DNA of 64,000 nucleotides from Phenylobacterium zucineum HLK1 (GCF_000017265.1 NC_011144.1:1962001-2026000), one strand, 5' to 3'. Shown: positions 19,017 to 29,572, numbered from the stretch's first letter. Notes: generated by a model from the letters alone, not told the origin. Program-made: numbers and translations.

Positions 19017-19667
19017 CTAGCGGCGCGGCTGTTGCGTCTGGGCGGCCGGAGCGGGCTGGGCCGCCGGCTGGTCCAGGCGCTCGCGGTCGAAGGCGAACTG
19101 GGTGATCTTGGCGTTCAGCGCCGTGACCACGCCCTGGGTGATGTCCATCGCCGGGTTGCCGATGATCACCGAGTCCCGGTTCAGCAGCACCGAGCACTGG
19201 CGCTGCTGGTAGACCTGACGGATCAGGGGCTCCATCTCCTGGCCCACGCGGCCGATCGCCTTCTGCTCGGTGGCGGCGACTTCGCGCTCGCGCAGCTGCG
19301 CCTTGCGCTGCAGGGCGTTCGCACGGACCTGCAGGGCCGAGGCGCGCTGCTCGAGGGTGGTGCGGTCCAGCGTCGCGCGCTGGCCTTCGAGCTGCTTGCT
19401 CTCGTTCTCGATCCCGGTGCGCTCGCCGTTCAGCTCGGCGTTCGTCTGCTGGATGATCTGCTCCATCCGGGTGTTGACGTACTTGCCGACCGCCGAGCCC
19501 GCGATGGCGCCCTGGACGCTCATGATGCAGATGCCGGGCAGCGCGGGGCCGTGGGTCACCGGCGGCGGGGCGTTGGTCTGGGCGACGGCCTGGGCGTTGG
19601 CCGCGCCGGCCAGCGCCAGAGCGGCGGTCGCGGCGCATCCGGCCGCGGTGAAGGTCTTGAAGTTCAT
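19017..19667 (-). CDS. ompH: OmpH/Skp-family periplasmic chaperone
   Basis: A 216-residue exported protein with a signal peptide (about residues 1-25, '[16 protein letters not shown]') and a long helical, Gln/Arg/Glu-rich region (about 80-165) that would form the Skp tentacle-like coiled coils. Skp holds unfolded outer-membrane proteins in the periplasm and passes them to BamA, which is encoded immediately upstream (7-base gap). The start is the ATG at 19667. The C-terminus is a short Pro/Gln-rich tail. Confidence 0.9.
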   Translation of the reverse strand: MNFKTFTAAGCAATAALALAGAANAQAVAQTNAPPPVTHGPALPGICIMSVQGAIAGSAVGKYVNTRMEQIIQQTNAELNGERTGIENESKQLEGQRATLDRTTLEQRASALQVRANALQRKAQLREREVAATEQKAIGRVGQEMEPLIRQVYQQRQCSVLLNRDSVIIGNPAMDITQGVVTALNAKITQFAFDRERLDQPAAQPAPAAQTQQPRR

Positions 19668-19674
19668 ATGTTTC

Positions 19675-22056
19675 CTAGAACCTGGTTGAGGTGGAGAACC
19701 GGAAGGTCTCGGTCTTGTCGTAGTCCTCTTTGGCCAAAACACGGCTGAAGTCGAACCTGATCGGACCCATGGGCGAACGCCAGAAGATGCTGAGGCCCGC
19801 CGACGCCCGCAGGGACAGGTCGTCCTGGACGTTGGGGTCCCGCGCGCCCAGCGGGCACTCGGCGGTGCCCGGCGGCGGGCACTGCTTGTCCTCCTTGTCG
19901 AGGAGACCCAGGGTGCCGAAGTCCGAGAACAGCGCGGCCTTGATGCCGTACTGCTCGGGCAGGAAGGTCGGCACCGTCAGCTCGACCGTGCCGATGGCGT
20001 AGGCCTTGCCGCCCAGCGAGTCGGCGCGGGTGAACGAGAGGTCGCGCGGGCCGATGCCAGCGGTCTCGAAGCCACGGAAGGTGTTGCCGCCCTTGTAGAA
20101 GCGATCGTTGATCCGGACGTTGTCGCCGCCCCAGCCCTCGACGTAGCCGGCCGAGCCGGTGAGGCTCAGGATGAAGTCGCGGGTGAAGCCGTGGTACCAG
20201 CCGCCCTCGGCCTCGGTGCGGACGTAGTTCACGTCACCCGCCAGGCCGGCGAAGTCCTGCACGAAGTCCACGTAATAGCCGCGGGTCGGGTTCAGGTAGT
20301 CGTTCCGCCGGTCGAACCGGATGCCGTAGCCCACCAGCGAGGTGATGAACGAGCCCCGCTGACCGCAGATCGCCAGCGCCAGCAGCGGCTGGCTCGGATC
20401 GCAGTAGAAGTCGTCGATCTTGATCTCGTCCTGGCGCAGCGAATAGCGCAGCGACCCGCGGGCGTTCAGGCTGAGCGGGAAGTTGGCCCGCAGCGTCGTT
20501 CCGACCGTGGCCGTCTCGTACGAGGTGTAGTCCGACAGGTCGTAGCGGTAGCCGTAGAGGTCGATGCCGGCCGCCACGTCCCGGCCCAGGAACCGCGGCT
20601 CGGTGAAGGAGAAGTCCAGCTGCTGGCGCAGCGAGCCCACCGAGACGCGCGCACGCACGTCCTGGCCGCGGCCGCGGAAGTTGCGCTGGGTGACGCCGAG
20701 GTCGAGCACGAGCTGGTCCACCGACGAATAGCCGGCGCTGAACGACAGCTCGCCCGTGGGCTGCTCCTCAACCCGCACCTGCAGCGCGGTGCGGTCCGGC
20801 GCCGAACCCGGGGTCTCGGTGATCTCGACGTCCTTGAAGAAGCCCAGGCCGCGGACCTGCCGGCGGGAGCGGTCGACGAGCGCCCGGTTGTAGGCGTCGC
20901 CCTCCACCACGCTCATCTCGCGACGGATCACGTAGTCCAGCGTCTGGGTGTTGCCGACGATGTCGATGCGGTCGACGTACACGCGCGGTCCCTCGCGGAC
21001 CTGGAACGTCACGTCCACTTTCCGGGTCTCGCGGTTGGCCTGGTAGTTCGGGCGCACGTCCACGAACGCGAAGCCGGCGGCGCCCGCCGCGAAGGTCAGC
21101 GCGTCGGTGGCCTGCTCGATGACCTCGTCCTGGTAGGTCTCGCCCGAGCGGATCGGCAGCAGCGAGGCCAGCACCGCCTGGTCGAGCTTCTGCAGCTCGG
21201 TCTCGACCTTGATCTCGCCGAACTCGTACTGCGGACCTTCGTCCAGGGTGTAGGTGACGACGAAGCCGTTCTTGTCCGGAGCCAGCTCGGCCACGGCCGA
21301 GGAGACGCGGAAGTCGTAGTAGCCGCGATTGCGGTAGTGCTTGCGCAGCTGCTCCTTGTCGTACTCGAGCCGGTCCGGATCGTAGTTCGCGTTGTTCGAG
21401 AAGAACTTGTACCAGCGGCTCTCCTCGGTCACGACCACGTCGCGCAGGTCGTTGTCCGAGAAGGCCCGGTTGCCGAGGAAGTTGACCGACAGGATGCCGC
21501 TCTTGGGGCCCTCGTCGATCTTGAAGATCAGGTCCACCCGCTTCTGCGGCAGCTCGATGATCTGCGGCTCGACCTGGGCCGAGATCCGCCCCGAGCGGCG
21601 GTAGAGCTCGACGATCCGCTGGACGTCGCTCTGCACCTTGGCGCGGGTGAAGATGCCGCGCGGACGGATCGACACCTCGTCGCGCAGCTTGTCCTCCTTC
21701 AGACCCGAGTTCCCCTCGAAGATCACCCGGTTGATGATCGGGTTCTCCTCCACGGTGATGATCAGGTCGCCGTTCTGGAAGTCGATCTTCACGTCGGCGA
21801 AGAGGTCGGTGCGGAACAGCGCCTTCAGCGCCAGGTCGATGCGCTCGGGATCGACCTGATCCCCGACCTGGATCGGCAGGTACGAGACGACGGTCGCCTG
21901 CTCGATCCGTTCGTTGCCCTGCACCAGGATCCGCTGGATCACCCCGCCCTGTTCCTGCTGGGCGAAGGCTAGCGTCGGCGCGACGAGGGCGGTCGAGCCC
22001 AGAAGCAGGGCAAGGCCGGAGGCGAGCGCGGCGCTGCGGGCGCGGGTCTTGAGCAT
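19675..22056 (-). CDS. bamA: Outer-membrane protein assembly factor BamA
   Basis: The core of the BAM complex that inserts beta-barrel proteins into the outer membrane. The 793-residue precursor has a signal peptide (to about residue 33, ending 'APTLAFAQQ'), five POTRA repeats (about 38-440, e.g. 'VIQRILVQGNERIEQATV'), and a C-terminal 16-strand barrel ending in Phe ('FSTSTRF'). The family's loop 6 motif region is seen as 'YVDFVQDFAGLAGDVNYVRT' followed by 'KGGNTFRGFETAGIGPRD' (VRGF-type). The start chosen is the ATG at 22056; the upstream extension has no signal character. Confidence 0.96.
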   Translation of the reverse strand: MLKTRARSAALASGLALLLGSTALVAPTLAFAQQEQGGVIQRILVQGNERIEQATVVSYLPIQVGDQVDPERIDLALKALFRTDLFADVKIDFQNGDLIITVEENPIINRVIFEGNSGLKEDKLRDEVSIRPRGIFTRAKVQSDVQRIVELYRRSGRISAQVEPQIIELPQKRVDLIFKIDEGPKSGILSVNFLGNRAFSDNDLRDVVVTEESRWYKFFSNNANYDPDRLEYDKEQLRKHYRNRGYYDFRVSSAVAELAPDKNGFVVTYTLDEGPQYEFGEIKVETELQKLDQAVLASLLPIRSGETYQDEVIEQATDALTFAAGAAGFAFVDVRPNYQANRETRKVDVTFQVREGPRVYVDRIDIVGNTQTLDYVIRREMSVVEGDAYNRALVDRSRRQVRGLGFFKDVEITETPGSAPDRTALQVRVEEQPTGELSFSAGYSSVDQLVLDLGVTQRNFRGRGQDVRARVSVGSLRQQLDFSFTEPRFLGRDVAAGIDLYGYRYDLSDYTSYETATVGTTLRANFPLSLNARGSLRYSLRQDEIKIDDFYCDPSQPLLALAICGQRGSFITSLVGYGIRFDRRNDYLNPTRGYYVDFVQDFAGLAGDVNYVRTEAEGGWYHGFTRDFILSLTGSAGYVEGWGGDNVRINDRFYKGGNTFRGFETAGIGPRDLSFTRADSLGGKAYAIGTVELTVPTFLPEQYGIKAALFSDFGTLGLLDKEDKQCPPPGTAECPLGARDPNVQDDLSLRASAGLSIFWRSPMGPIRFDFSRVLAKEDYDKTETFRFSTSTRF

Positions 22057-22085
22057 CGAATCAGCCGTTTTGTGAGACCGAGGGC

Positions 22086-23300
22086 CTAGGAGAATAGGCC
22101 GCCGAACAGATTGAACACACGCAGGCGCTGCAAATCGTTCCAAGTCGCGAACAACATCAAACCGAGGACGAGCGCAAGGCCCACCCGGTACCCTGCAGCT
22201 TGAACCTTGGCGGCAAGAGGGCGCCTTGCGACCGCTTCGTAGGCGTAGAACAGCAGGTGGCCGCCGTCGAGCACCGGCACCGGCAGCAGGTTCATGAAGC
22301 CGATGCTGACCGAGATCAGCGCCGCGAGCTGCACGAGGTTGAGGCCCACGCCCATCAGCATGTGGCCGAGCGAGGGGGCGTTCTCGGCGCCGAGCTGGGC
22401 GACGTTCTTGGTGACGCTGGCGATTCCCAGCGGGCCGCGCAGCTGGTCGGTCCCCACCTGGCCGGTCACCATGCGCCCCAGGTAGTAGACGCTGGTCTCC
22501 AGGACGTTCCAGGTGCGCTGCACGCCCCCGGCCAGGGCCTTGATCGGGTCGTACCGGACGCGGACGAAGTCCTCGGGCCGCTGAGCCGGAACGAGGCCCA
22601 GCACGCCGACGCGCTGCTCACCGGCCACGGCGTCGGTCTGGGTCTCCCAGCGCGGCGTCGCCGTCAGGGCCACCCGCTCGCCGCCGCGCTCGACCACGAA
22701 GCGGGTCGGCACCTCGGCCCGGACGCGGACGAGCTGCTGCACCTCGTCGAAGCGGCGCACGGGCCGGCCGTTGGCCTCGACGATCAGGTCGCCGGGCCGG
22801 AAGCCGGCCGCGGCGGCGGCGCTGTCGGGGTTCACCTGGGCCACCCGGAACGGCAGCACCATCTCGCCGAACGACATCAGCAGGGCCGCGAAGATCACGA
22901 TCGCCAGGGCGAAGTTCGCGAACGGGCCCGCCGCGACGATGATCGCCCGCTCCCACAGCGGCTTGAAGTGGAAGTATTGGGTGAGCGCGCCCTCCCCTTC
23001 CCGCTTCACCAGGTCCTTGCGCATCGCGGCCAGGTCGTCGGCGTCGGGGATGGAGGCCATGTTCTCGTCGCCGGCGAAGCGGACGTAGCCGCCGAGCGGC
23101 AGCCAGGCGACGCGCCACTCCACGCCCTGCCGGTCCCGCCAGCTGGCCAGCGCCTTGCCGAACCCGATGGAGAAGCGGTCGATCTTGGTGCCCAGCCACT
23201 TGGCGGCCAGGAAGTGGCCCAGCTCGTGAACCGTGACCACCACGCCCAGCACCAGCAGGAACGGGATCACGTAGAGCAAGACGGTCTGCAGGAACTGCAT
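22086..23300 (-). CDS. rseP: Site-2 intramembrane metalloprotease RseP/MmpA
   Basis: An M50 zinc protease that cuts transmembrane substrates inside the membrane. The 404-residue protein carries HELGH at residues 25-29 in the first transmembrane helix, a PDZ domain (about 120-200, with 'GFRPGDLIVEANGRPVRRFD'), and the second zinc-site helix 'LLPVPVLDGGHLLFYAYEA' near residue 340. In Caulobacter the orthologue MmpA degrades the polarity factor PodJ after its periplasmic cleavage, so a cell-cycle role is likely here too. It lies between dxr and bamA. Confidence 0.94.
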   Translation of the reverse strand: MQFLQTVLLYVIPFLLVLGVVVTVHELGHFLAAKWLGTKIDRFSIGFGKALASWRDRQGVEWRVAWLPLGGYVRFAGDENMASIPDADDLAAMRKDLVKREGEGALTQYFHFKPLWERAIIVAAGPFANFALAIVIFAALLMSFGEMVLPFRVAQVNPDSAAAAAGFRPGDLIVEANGRPVRRFDEVQQLVRVRAEVPTRFVVERGGERVALTATPRWETQTDAVAGEQRVGVLGLVPAQRPEDFVRVRYDPIKALAGGVQRTWNVLETSVYYLGRMVTGQVGTDQLRGPLGIASVTKNVAQLGAENAPSLGHMLMGVGLNLVQLAALISVSIGFMNLLPVPVLDGGHLLFYAYEAVARRPLAAKVQAAGYRVGLALVLGLMLFATWNDLQRLRVFNLFGGLFS

Positions 23301-23316
23301 CAGGCGATCTACTCCA

Positions 23317-24507
23317 TCAGGCCCGGGCCAGGCCGCTCACGACGTCGTCCGCCACGCGACGCGCCTGCGCGTCGGTCGTCCTGGCGCTTTCGACAGCGTC
23401 GCCGTTGTCCGCTGCGAAATCCATGCCGTCCAGCCGCTCGAGCGTCTCGGAGACGACCGCACTGATGTCGAGGAAGCCGATCCGGCGGTCAAGGAACGCC
23501 GAGACCGCGCGCTCGTTGGCCGCATTCATCGCCGCGGGCGCATAGCCGCCGGCGCCCAGCGCCTCCTTGGCGATCCGCAGCGCCGGGAACCGGTCGAGGT
23601 CCGGGTGCTGGAACGTCAGCGGGCCGGCCGTGACGAGGTCCAGCTTGGGCGCGGGCCAGGGCAGCCGGTCGGGCCAGGCGAACGCGCAGGCGATCGGCGG
23701 GCGCATGTCGGGCGGGCCGAGCTGGGCCAGCGTCGATCCGTCGGCGTACTCGACCAGGCTGTGAATGATCTGCTGGGGATGAACCAGGACTTCGATCCGC
23801 TCGGGCGGCATTGAGAAAAGGTAGGCGGCCTCGATGACCTCCAGGCCCTTGTTCATCATCGTCGCGGAATCGATCGAAATCTTGGCGCCCATCGAGAAGT
23901 TCGGATGGTTGAGCGCCCGCTCGGGCGTCGCGGCGGCCATCTCGTCCCGGCTCGCATTGCGGAACGGGCCGCCCGAGGACGTCAGGATCAGGCGCGAGAC
24001 CTGTTCGGCGACGGCCGGGTCCAGCACCTGGAAGATCGCCGAATGCTCGGAATCGACCGGCACCACGGCGCCGCCGGCGAGCTTGGCCGTGCGCAGCAGG
24101 GAGGGGCCCGCGCAGACTAGGCTCTCCTTGTTGGCCAGCGCGATCACCGCCCCGGCCTTCGCCGCCGCCAGGGTCGGGGCCAGCCCCGCAAACCCCACGA
24201 TGGCCGACATCACCCACTGGGCGTCGGCCGCCGCCACATCGGTCACCGCCGTCTCGCCGGCGGCGGCCTCGATCCCCGAGCCCTGCAGCCGCTCTCGAAG
24301 CCTCGGCAACGCGCTTTCATCTTGAATGACAGCGACTTGCGGCCGCCACTTCAGAGCCTGGTCGGCCAGCCGTTCGACGTTTCGCCCGGCGGTCAGGGCG
24401 ACGACGTCGACCTCGACGCCGGCCTGTTGGAACAGGTCGAGGGTCGAAACCCCCACCGAGCCCGTGGATCCCAGGACGCTGACCTTACGCGGCAGATTCA
24501 ATGCCAT
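23317..24507 (-). CDS. dxr: 1-deoxy-D-xylulose-5-phosphate reductoisomerase
   Basis: Makes 2-C-methyl-D-erythritol 4-phosphate, the committed step of the MEP isoprenoid pathway, using NADPH and a divalent metal. The 396-residue enzyme has the Rossmann motif [15 protein letters not shown], '[12 protein letters not shown]', '[12 protein letters not shown]', '[10 protein letters not shown]' and '[20 protein letters not shown]'. The start is the ATG at 24507, inside the end of cdsA (10-base overlap). Its product feeds UppS, encoded two genes upstream. Confidence 0.96.
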   Translation of the reverse strand: MALNLPRKVSVLGSTGSVGVSTLDLFQQAGVEVDVVALTAGRNVERLADQALKWRPQVAVIQDESALPRLRERLQGSGIEAAAGETAVTDVAAADAQWVMSAIVGFAGLAPTLAAAKAGAVIALANKESLVCAGPSLLRTAKLAGGAVVPVDSEHSAIFQVLDPAVAEQVSRLILTSSGGPFRNASRDEMAAATPERALNHPNFSMGAKISIDSATMMNKGLEVIEAAYLFSMPPERIEVLVHPQQIIHSLVEYADGSTLAQLGPPDMRPPIACAFAWPDRLPWPAPKLDLVTAGPLTFQHPDLDRFPALRIAKEALGAGGYAPAAMNAANERAVSAFLDRRIGFLDISAVVSETLERLDGMDFAADNGDAVESARTTDAQARRVADDVVSGLARA

Positions 24508-25322
24508 CCCCAGATGTTGGCGAGACGCACCACAGCCATCACGACCACGGCGAACATGAGGCCGTCCACGCGGTCGAGCAGGCCCCCGTGACCCGGAATG
24601 AGGTCGCCCGAATCCTTCACCCCGAACCGGCGCTTGAGCGCCGATTCCCACAGGTCGCCGGCCATGGTGGCCAGGCCCACCGACAGGCCGACCAGGGCCG
24701 CCGCGGCGAGGTTGAGGTCGAAGGCGCGAAGCGAGGCCATCGCGAGACCCGCCAGCGACGAGGCGGCGAGCCCGCCGACGAATCCCGACCAGGTCTTGTT
24801 GGGCGAGAACCTCGGCCAGAGCTTGGGCCCCTTCAGCAGGCTGCCGACGGCGAAGGCGCCGATGTCGGCGGCCCAGGTGGCCGCGAACAGGGTCATCATC
24901 CACCAGTGGCCCTGGTCGGTGGAGCGCAGCCAGACGAGGCAGATGGCGGCGGGGGCGATGTAGATCACGCCGAAAGCGGCGTCCGCCGGCCGCTCGGCGA
25001 CGCCCCGAGCCACCAGGGCGGCGGCGGCGGCGCCGACCGCCACCGCCGTCCAGGCCAGCAGGTCCTGGTCCTGATAGGCGAGGAAGACGGCGGCGAGGAC
25101 GGCCACGGTCACGGCGGCCGAAACGCGGGTCGGGGCGACCGGCGCGCTCATGCCGCCCCACTCGAGGGCCAGCAGCGCCACACCGATGGCGATGAGGACG
25201 AGATAGGGCCAGCCGCCGATCCAGGCCGCGCCGACCGCGGCCGGCCCGATCACGACGGCCGAGGCGATCCGCAGGCCGAGGTTGGACCAGTCGAAGCGCT
25301 TAGCCGGCGGCGAGGACGTCAT
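24498..25322 (-). CDS. cdsA: Phosphatidate cytidylyltransferase (CDP-diacylglycerol synthase)
   Basis: Makes CDP-diacylglycerol from phosphatidic acid and CTP for all phospholipids. A multi-pass protein of 274 residues from the ATG at 25322 ([12 protein letters not shown]); an alternative ATG at 25340 would add six residues. The family signature near the C-terminus is clear: '[20 protein letters not shown]' followed by 'DRVDGL'. It overlaps uppS upstream and dxr downstream, so the three are tightly coupled. Confidence 0.94.
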   Translation of the reverse strand: MTSSPPAKRFDWSNLGLRIASAVVIGPAAVGAAWIGGWPYLVLIAIGVALLALEWGGMSAPVAPTRVSAAVTVAVLAAVFLAYQDQDLLAWTAVAVGAAAAALVARGVAERPADAAFGVIYIAPAAICLVWLRSTDQGHWWMMTLFAATWAADIGAFAVGSLLKGPKLWPRFSPNKTWSGFVGGLAASSLAGLAMASLRAFDLNLAAAALVGLSVGLATMAGDLWESALKRRFGVKDSGDLIPGHGGLLDRVDGLMFAVVVMAVVRLANIWGWH

Positions 25323-26076
25323 CGGCCACGATCGCGCCATAGCGTCGGTCCCGGGCGGCGAAGGCGGCGAGCGCCGCCTTCAGGTGTTCGGCCCCGTAGT
25401 CCGGCCAGAGCACGTCCTGGAAGACGAGCTCCGCGTAGGCCGCCTCCCATAGGAGGAAGTTCGACAGGCGCTGCTCGCCCGACGGGCGGATGATCACGTC
25501 CGGCGGCGGGGACCCGGCGGTCGCCAGGAAGCTTGCGAACACCCGCTCGTCCAGGTCGGACGGCCGGGCGCGGCCGGCGGCCACCTCCTCGGCGAAGCGC
25601 CGGGCGGCGTCGGCGATGTCGGCCTGACCGCCGTAGTTGAAGGCGATGTTCAGGAAGAACCGGTCGTTCCGCGCCGTGCGCGTCTCGGCGTCCTCGATGA
25701 TCCGCACGAGTTCGGGCGAGAGGCCGGCTCGGCGGCCGATCACGCGCACGCGCACCCCTTCCCGCTCGAGCCGGCCGATGTCGCTCTCGAAGTAGCGCTT
25801 CGGCAGGGCCATCAGCTCGGCCACCTCGGCGGCCGGCCGGCTCCAGTTCTCGGTGGAGAAACCGAAGACGGTCAGCCAGCGGATGTCCTGCTCGGCCGCG
25901 GCCGAGACGGTGCGCTTCAGCGCCTCGACGCCCTCGCGATGCCCGAGGGTGCGCGGCAGGCCGCGGCGTTTGGCCCAGCGGCCGTTGCCGTCCATGACGA
26001 TGGCCACGTGCAGGGGCCGCTCCGCCGCGCCCGGCTGGGGCGTGGACGCAGGCGGCGTCTTGTCTTGTGCGGCCAT
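25300..26076 (-). CDS. uppS: Isoprenyl (undecaprenyl) diphosphate synthase
   Basis: A cis-prenyltransferase that builds the C55 carrier lipid for peptidoglycan and polysaccharide synthesis. The 258-residue protein has the catalytic Asp29 in 'VAIVMDGNGRWAKRRGLPR', then 'TVFGFSTENWSRPAAEV', 'NIAFNYGGQADI', and the C-terminal 'DVIIRPSGEQRLSNFLLW' and 'ELVFQDVLWPDY'. The usual 'RTSGE' appears as RPSGE. It sits between frr (36-base gap) and cdsA. Confidence 0.96.
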   Translation of the reverse strand: MAAQDKTPPASTPQPGAAERPLHVAIVMDGNGRWAKRRGLPRTLGHREGVEALKRTVSAAAEQDIRWLTVFGFSTENWSRPAAEVAELMALPKRYFESDIGRLEREGVRVRVIGRRAGLSPELVRIIEDAETRTARNDRFFLNIAFNYGGQADIADAARRFAEEVAAGRARPSDLDERVFASFLATAGSPPPDVIIRPSGEQRLSNFLLWEAAYAELVFQDVLWPDYGAEHLKAALAAFAARDRRYGAIVADDVLAAG

Positions 26077-26112
26077 GCTGTGGGGGATCCTACGAGGCGG
26101 CTGACGCGCGCG

Positions 26113-26679
26113 TCAGACCTGCATGATCTCTTGTTCCTTGGTTTTCAAGGCTTCGTCGATGCGCTTGATGGCCTCGTCGGTCATCTTCTGGACCTCGGTC
26201 TCCATCCGCTTCTCTTCGTCCTGGCTGATGACGTTGTCCTTCTGGGCCTTGCGCAGGTCCTCGTTGGCGTCGCGGCGGATGTTGCGCACGGCCACGCGCT
26301 GCTGCTCGGCGTAGCGGCCGGCGATCTTGGCGAGGTCCTTGCGGCGCTCTTCGGTCAGCGGCGGGATCGGGATCCGCAGGGTCTGGCCGTCGACGACCGG
26401 GTTCAGGCCCAGGTCCGACTGGCGGATCGCCTTCTCCACCGAGACCACCATGCCGCGGTCCCAGACGTTGACTGTGATCATCCTCGGTTCGGGCACGGAC
26501 ACCGCCGCCACCTGGGTCAGCGGCATGGACGAGCCGTAGGCGTCCACGTGGATCTGGTCGAGCAGGCTGGCCGAGGCCCGGCCCGTGCGCAGCGAGCCGA
26601 ACTCCTCCTTCAACGCCGCAACGGCCTTGTCCATGCGGTCCCTGTACTTGGAAAGCACCGGCTTCTCGGTCGTGGCCAT
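26113..26679 (-). CDS. frr: Ribosome recycling factor
   Basis: Works with EF-G to split ribosomes after termination. The 188 residues match the family; diagnostic stretches are '[20 protein letters not shown]', '[18 protein letters not shown]' and '[20 protein letters not shown]'. It lies between pyrH and uppS in the classical rpsB-tsf-pyrH-frr-uppS-cdsA order. Confidence 0.97.
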   Translation of the reverse strand: MATTEKPVLSKYRDRMDKAVAALKEEFGSLRTGRASASLLDQIHVDAYGSSMPLTQVAAVSVPEPRMITVNVWDRGMVVSVEKAIRQSDLGLNPVVDGQTLRIPIPPLTEERRKDLAKIAGRYAEQQRVAVRNIRRDANEDLRKAQKDNVISQDEEKRMETEVQKMTDEAIKRIDEALKTKEQEIMQV

Positions 26680-26724
26680 GCGGATCTCTCCCGTGCGAAG
26701 TCTGTTCGGATCGAAACTAAGCCG

Positions 26725-27444
26725 TCAGGCGATCGTCGTGTAGACGCCCTCGCCCTTCAGCACCTTGAGGAAATTGCCCCGCTCGCGGATCGAGAAGACC
26801 ACGATGGGAATCTGGTTGTCGCGCATCAGGCTCACGGCCGAGGCGTCCATGACGCGCAGGTCCTTGGCGAGCACGTCGGTGTAGCTCAGCGTGTCGTAGC
26901 GCTGCGCGTCGGGATCCTTCTTGGGGTCGGCGGTGTAGACGCCGTCCACGCTGGTGCCCTTGAACAGCGCCTCGCAGCCCATTTCGGCCGCGCGCAGGGC
27001 CGCGCCGGAGTCCGTCGTGAAGAACGGCGCGCCCACGCCGGCGGCGAAGATCACCACCCGGCCCTTCTCGAGATGGCGGATGGCGCGACGGCGGATGTAG
27101 GGCTCGCACACCGCTTCCATCGGAATGGCCGACTGCACGCGGGTGTAGACGCCGATCTTCTCCAGCGCCGCCTGCAGCGCCAGGGCATTCATGACCGTCG
27201 CCAGCATGCCCATGTAGTCGGCGCTGGCCCGTTCCATGCCGCGCCCCGCCAGGGACACGCCGCGGAAGATGTTGCCGCCGCCGATCACGAGGCAGAGCTG
27301 GACGCCCGTGCGGACCACCTCGGCGATGTCCTCGGCCGTGCGCTCGAGGGTCCCCGTGTCGATTCCGAACGGCTGGTCGCCCATCAGGACTTCGCCCGAC
27401 ACCTTCAGGAGCACTCGGTTGTAGCGCGGTTTGGCGTCGGTCAT
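26725..27444 (-). CDS. pyrH: UMP kinase
   Basis: Phosphorylates UMP to UDP for nucleotide, sugar-nucleotide and DNA synthesis. A hexameric amino-acid-kinase-fold enzyme of 239 residues, starting at the ATG at 27444 ([20 protein letters not shown]). It shows '[10 protein letters not shown]', '[17 protein letters not shown]', '[20 protein letters not shown]' and '[16 protein letters not shown]'. The gene begins 43 bases beyond a strong hairpin that follows tsf, so it may have its own promoter. Confidence 0.96.
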   Translation of the reverse strand: MTDAKPRYNRVLLKVSGEVLMGDQPFGIDTGTLERTAEDIAEVVRTGVQLCLVIGGGNIFRGVSLAGRGMERASADYMGMLATVMNALALQAALEKIGVYTRVQSAIPMEAVCEPYIRRRAIRHLEKGRVVIFAAGVGAPFFTTDSGAALRAAEMGCEALFKGTSVDGVYTADPKKDPDAQRYDTLSYTDVLAKDLRVMDASAVSLMRDNQIPIVVFSIRERGNFLKVLKGEGVYTTIA

Positions 27445-27486
27445 GGCGGGTCCGGGATTCTGGTACGCGGAAGGTAGATACATCAA

Positions 27487-27517
27487 GGGCGCGGCGCGCG
27501 TCGAACGCGCCGCGCCC
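27487..27517 (-). terminator. Strong GC hairpin after tsf
   Basis: GGGCGCGGCGCG (27487-27498) and CGCGCCGCGCCC (27506-27517) form a perfect 12-base stem with a 7-base loop. Read on the minus strand it follows tsf and is trailed by TTGATGT. A second 6-base hairpin (CCTGAA/TTCAGG, 27517-27534) lies between it and the tsf stop. Together they probably reduce read-through from rpsB-tsf into pyrH. Confidence 0.55.
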
Positions 27518-27541
27518 CTGAAGGCTCTTTCAGGCGAACGC

Positions 27542-28477
27542 CTAGGAGGCGCTGGTCATCGAGGCCACTTCGGCCGCGAAGTCGTCCTGCTTCTTCTCGA
27601 CGCCTTCGCCCAGGGCGAAGCGGACGAAGCCCTTCACCGACACCGGGCCGCCCGCCTGCTTGGCGGTCTCGGCGATCAGCTCCTCGATCGTCTGGTCCGG
27701 ATTCATGACGAAGGGCTGCTTCAGGAGCACGACCTCTTCCTGCCACTTGCGGATCCGGCCCTCGACCATCTTCTCGGCGATCTCGCGGGGCTTGCCCGAC
27801 TCCATCGCCGTCTGGGTCTGGATCTCGCGCTCCTTGGCCACGGCCTCGGGGTCGAGATCGCTGGAGTTGAGCGCCAGCGGCGGGGTCGGGGTGCCGGCCA
27901 CGTGCATGGCGATCTTGCGACCCACGTCCTTCAGCACCGCCTGGTCGCCGGCGCCTTCCAGCGCGACGAGCACGCCGAGGCGGGCCACGCCTTCGCCCTG
28001 CACGTTGTGCAGGTAGAGGGCGACGGCGCCGTTCTCGACCCTCAGGCGCTCGCTGCGGCGCAGGCGCATGTTCTCGCCGATCGTGGCGATCAGGCCGGTG
28101 ACCAGGTCGTTGACCACCTCGCCCTCGGCCGTCTTGGCCTCGTGCAGGGTCTCCAGCGCCTCGTGCACCAGGGCCGTCGCGGCGATGCGGCGAGCGGCGT
28201 CCTGGAACTTCTCGTTCTTGGCGACGAAGTCGGTCTCGGCGTTCAGCTCGATCAGCACGCCGGACTTGCCGTCGGCGCTCACGAGGCCCGCGACGAGGCC
28301 TTCAGCCGCGGCGCGATCGGACTTCTTGGCCGCCTTGGAGAGGCCCTTGGTGCGCAGCCAGTCGGCCGCAGCTTCCAGGTCGCCGTTGTTCTCCTGCAGG
28401 GCCTTCTTGCAGTCCATCATGCCCGCGTCGGTTTTTTCGCGCAGTTCCTTGACCAGCGCAGCGGTGATCTCCGCCAT
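27542..28477 (-). CDS. tsf: Elongation factor Ts
   Basis: Nucleotide exchange factor for EF-Tu. The 311-residue product has the N-terminal UBA-like domain with '[20 protein letters not shown]' and the core motif '[20 protein letters not shown]'. Length is usual for alphaproteobacteria. It follows rpsB by 84 bases that contain a hairpin. Confidence 0.97.
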
Positions 28478-28504
28478 GGTGGGCTCCTTTGGTCTGAATC
28501 GGAA

Positions 28505-28526
28505 CGAGCCCCCTCATGAGGGCTCG
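28505..28526 (-). other. Hairpin in the rpsB-tsf intergenic region
   Basis: CGAGCCC (28505-28511) pairs with GGGCTCG (28520-28526), and CCCTCATGAGGG within it is itself a palindrome. No T-run follows on either side. An attenuator or processing site between rpsB and tsf is plausible, as in other bacteria. Confidence 0.4.
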
Positions 28527-28561
28527 CCGTGAGAGTTTCGTGTCGGCAGGCCCCGAGGGGC

Positions 28562-29449
28562 TTAGCCGGCTTGTTCTTCGCTCGACGCTTCGGCCGGAGC
28601 GGCCTCGGCGGCCGGAGCAGCTTCAGCAGCCGGCGCGGCTTCAGCGGCCGGGGCCTCCTCGGCGGGAGCTTCCGGGGCCGGGGCTTCCGGCGCCAGCTCG
28701 CGGGCCAGCGTGGGCTCCACCGGAGCTTCCGAGGCGCCGAGGTCCACGCCCGAGGCCGCCTGGCCGGCGGCGAGGCCGTCGAGGATCGCGTCGGCCATCA
28801 GGTCGCAGTAGAGCTGGATGGCGCGGGCCGCGTCGTCGTTGCCCGGGATCGGATAGGTGATGCCGTCCGGATTGCAGTTCGTGTCCAGGATGGCGATCAC
28901 CGGAATGTTCAGCTTCCGGGCTTCCTGGATGGCGATCGCTTCCTTGTTGGTGTCGATCACGAACATCAGGTCGGGAATGCCGCCCATGTCCTTGATGCCG
29001 CCCAGGCTCAGCTCGAGCTTGTCGCGCTCGCGGGTGAGCTGCAGCAGTTCCTTCTTCGAACGGCCCTGGCCCTCGCCGCCGAGAACCGATTCCAGCTCGC
29101 GCAGGCGGGCGATCGAGTTCGAGACGGTGCGCCAGTTGGTGAGCGTGCCGCCCAGCCAGCGGTGGTTCACGTAGTACTGGGCGCAGCGCTTGGCCGCCGT
29201 GGCGATCGGCTCCGAGGCCTGCCGCTTGGTGCCCACGAACAGGATGCGGCCGCCGCCGGCGGCGACTTCGCGGACCTTCACCAGCGCCTGGTGCAGCAGC
29301 GGGATCGACTGCGACAGGTCGATGATGTGGATGTTGGAGCGGGCGCCGAAGATGTACTTGTCCATCTTCGGGTTCCAGCGGTGCGTCTGGTGGCCGAAGT
29401 GGGCGCCGGCTTCCAGCAGCTGGCGCATGGAGAATTCAGGCAGAGCCAT
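28562..29449 (-). CDS. rpsB: 30S ribosomal protein S2 with Ala/Pro/Glu-rich tail
   Basis: Ribosomal protein of the small subunit. The first ~235 residues are a standard S2 ('[20 protein letters not shown]', '[20 protein letters not shown]', '[12 protein letters not shown]', '[20 protein letters not shown]'). Residues from about 240 to 295 are an acidic, low-complexity extension with several AAPAAE-type repeats. Such tails occur in alphaproteobacterial S2. Expression is probably set by a promoter about 120 bases upstream and a long leader. Confidence 0.97.
   Translation of the reverse strand: MALPEFSMRQLLEAGAHFGHQTHRWNPKMDKYIFGARSNIHIIDLSQSIPLLHQALVKVREVAAGGGRILFVGTKRQASEPIATAAKRCAQYYVNHRWLGGTLTNWRTVSNSIARLRELESVLGGEGQGRSKKELLQLTRERDKLELSLGGIKDMGGIPDLMFVIDTNKEAIAIQEARKLNIPVIAILDTNCNPDGITYPIPGNDDAARAIQLYCDLMADAILDGLAAGQAASGVDLGASEAPVEPTLARELAPEAPAPEAPAEEAPAAEAAPAAEAAPAAEAAPAEASSEEQAG
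28577..28690 (-). repeat. Degenerate short repeats encoding the S2 tail
   Basis: Repeats of roughly 18 bases encode AAPAAE-like units ([20 protein letters not shown] region) in the C-terminal tail of S2. They are imperfect at the DNA level and lie wholly within rpsB. Confidence 0.6.
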
Positions 29450-29572
29450 CGTCTGTATCGTCTCTTTCTTCCGGTTGAACCGCCGCAGGCAACCCTCCGA
29501 AGAGGACCGGAACGGACAAGGACGGGATGTCTCCCCGGCCAGGCCGCACGCCCGCGTGTGGAATGAGGCGCG

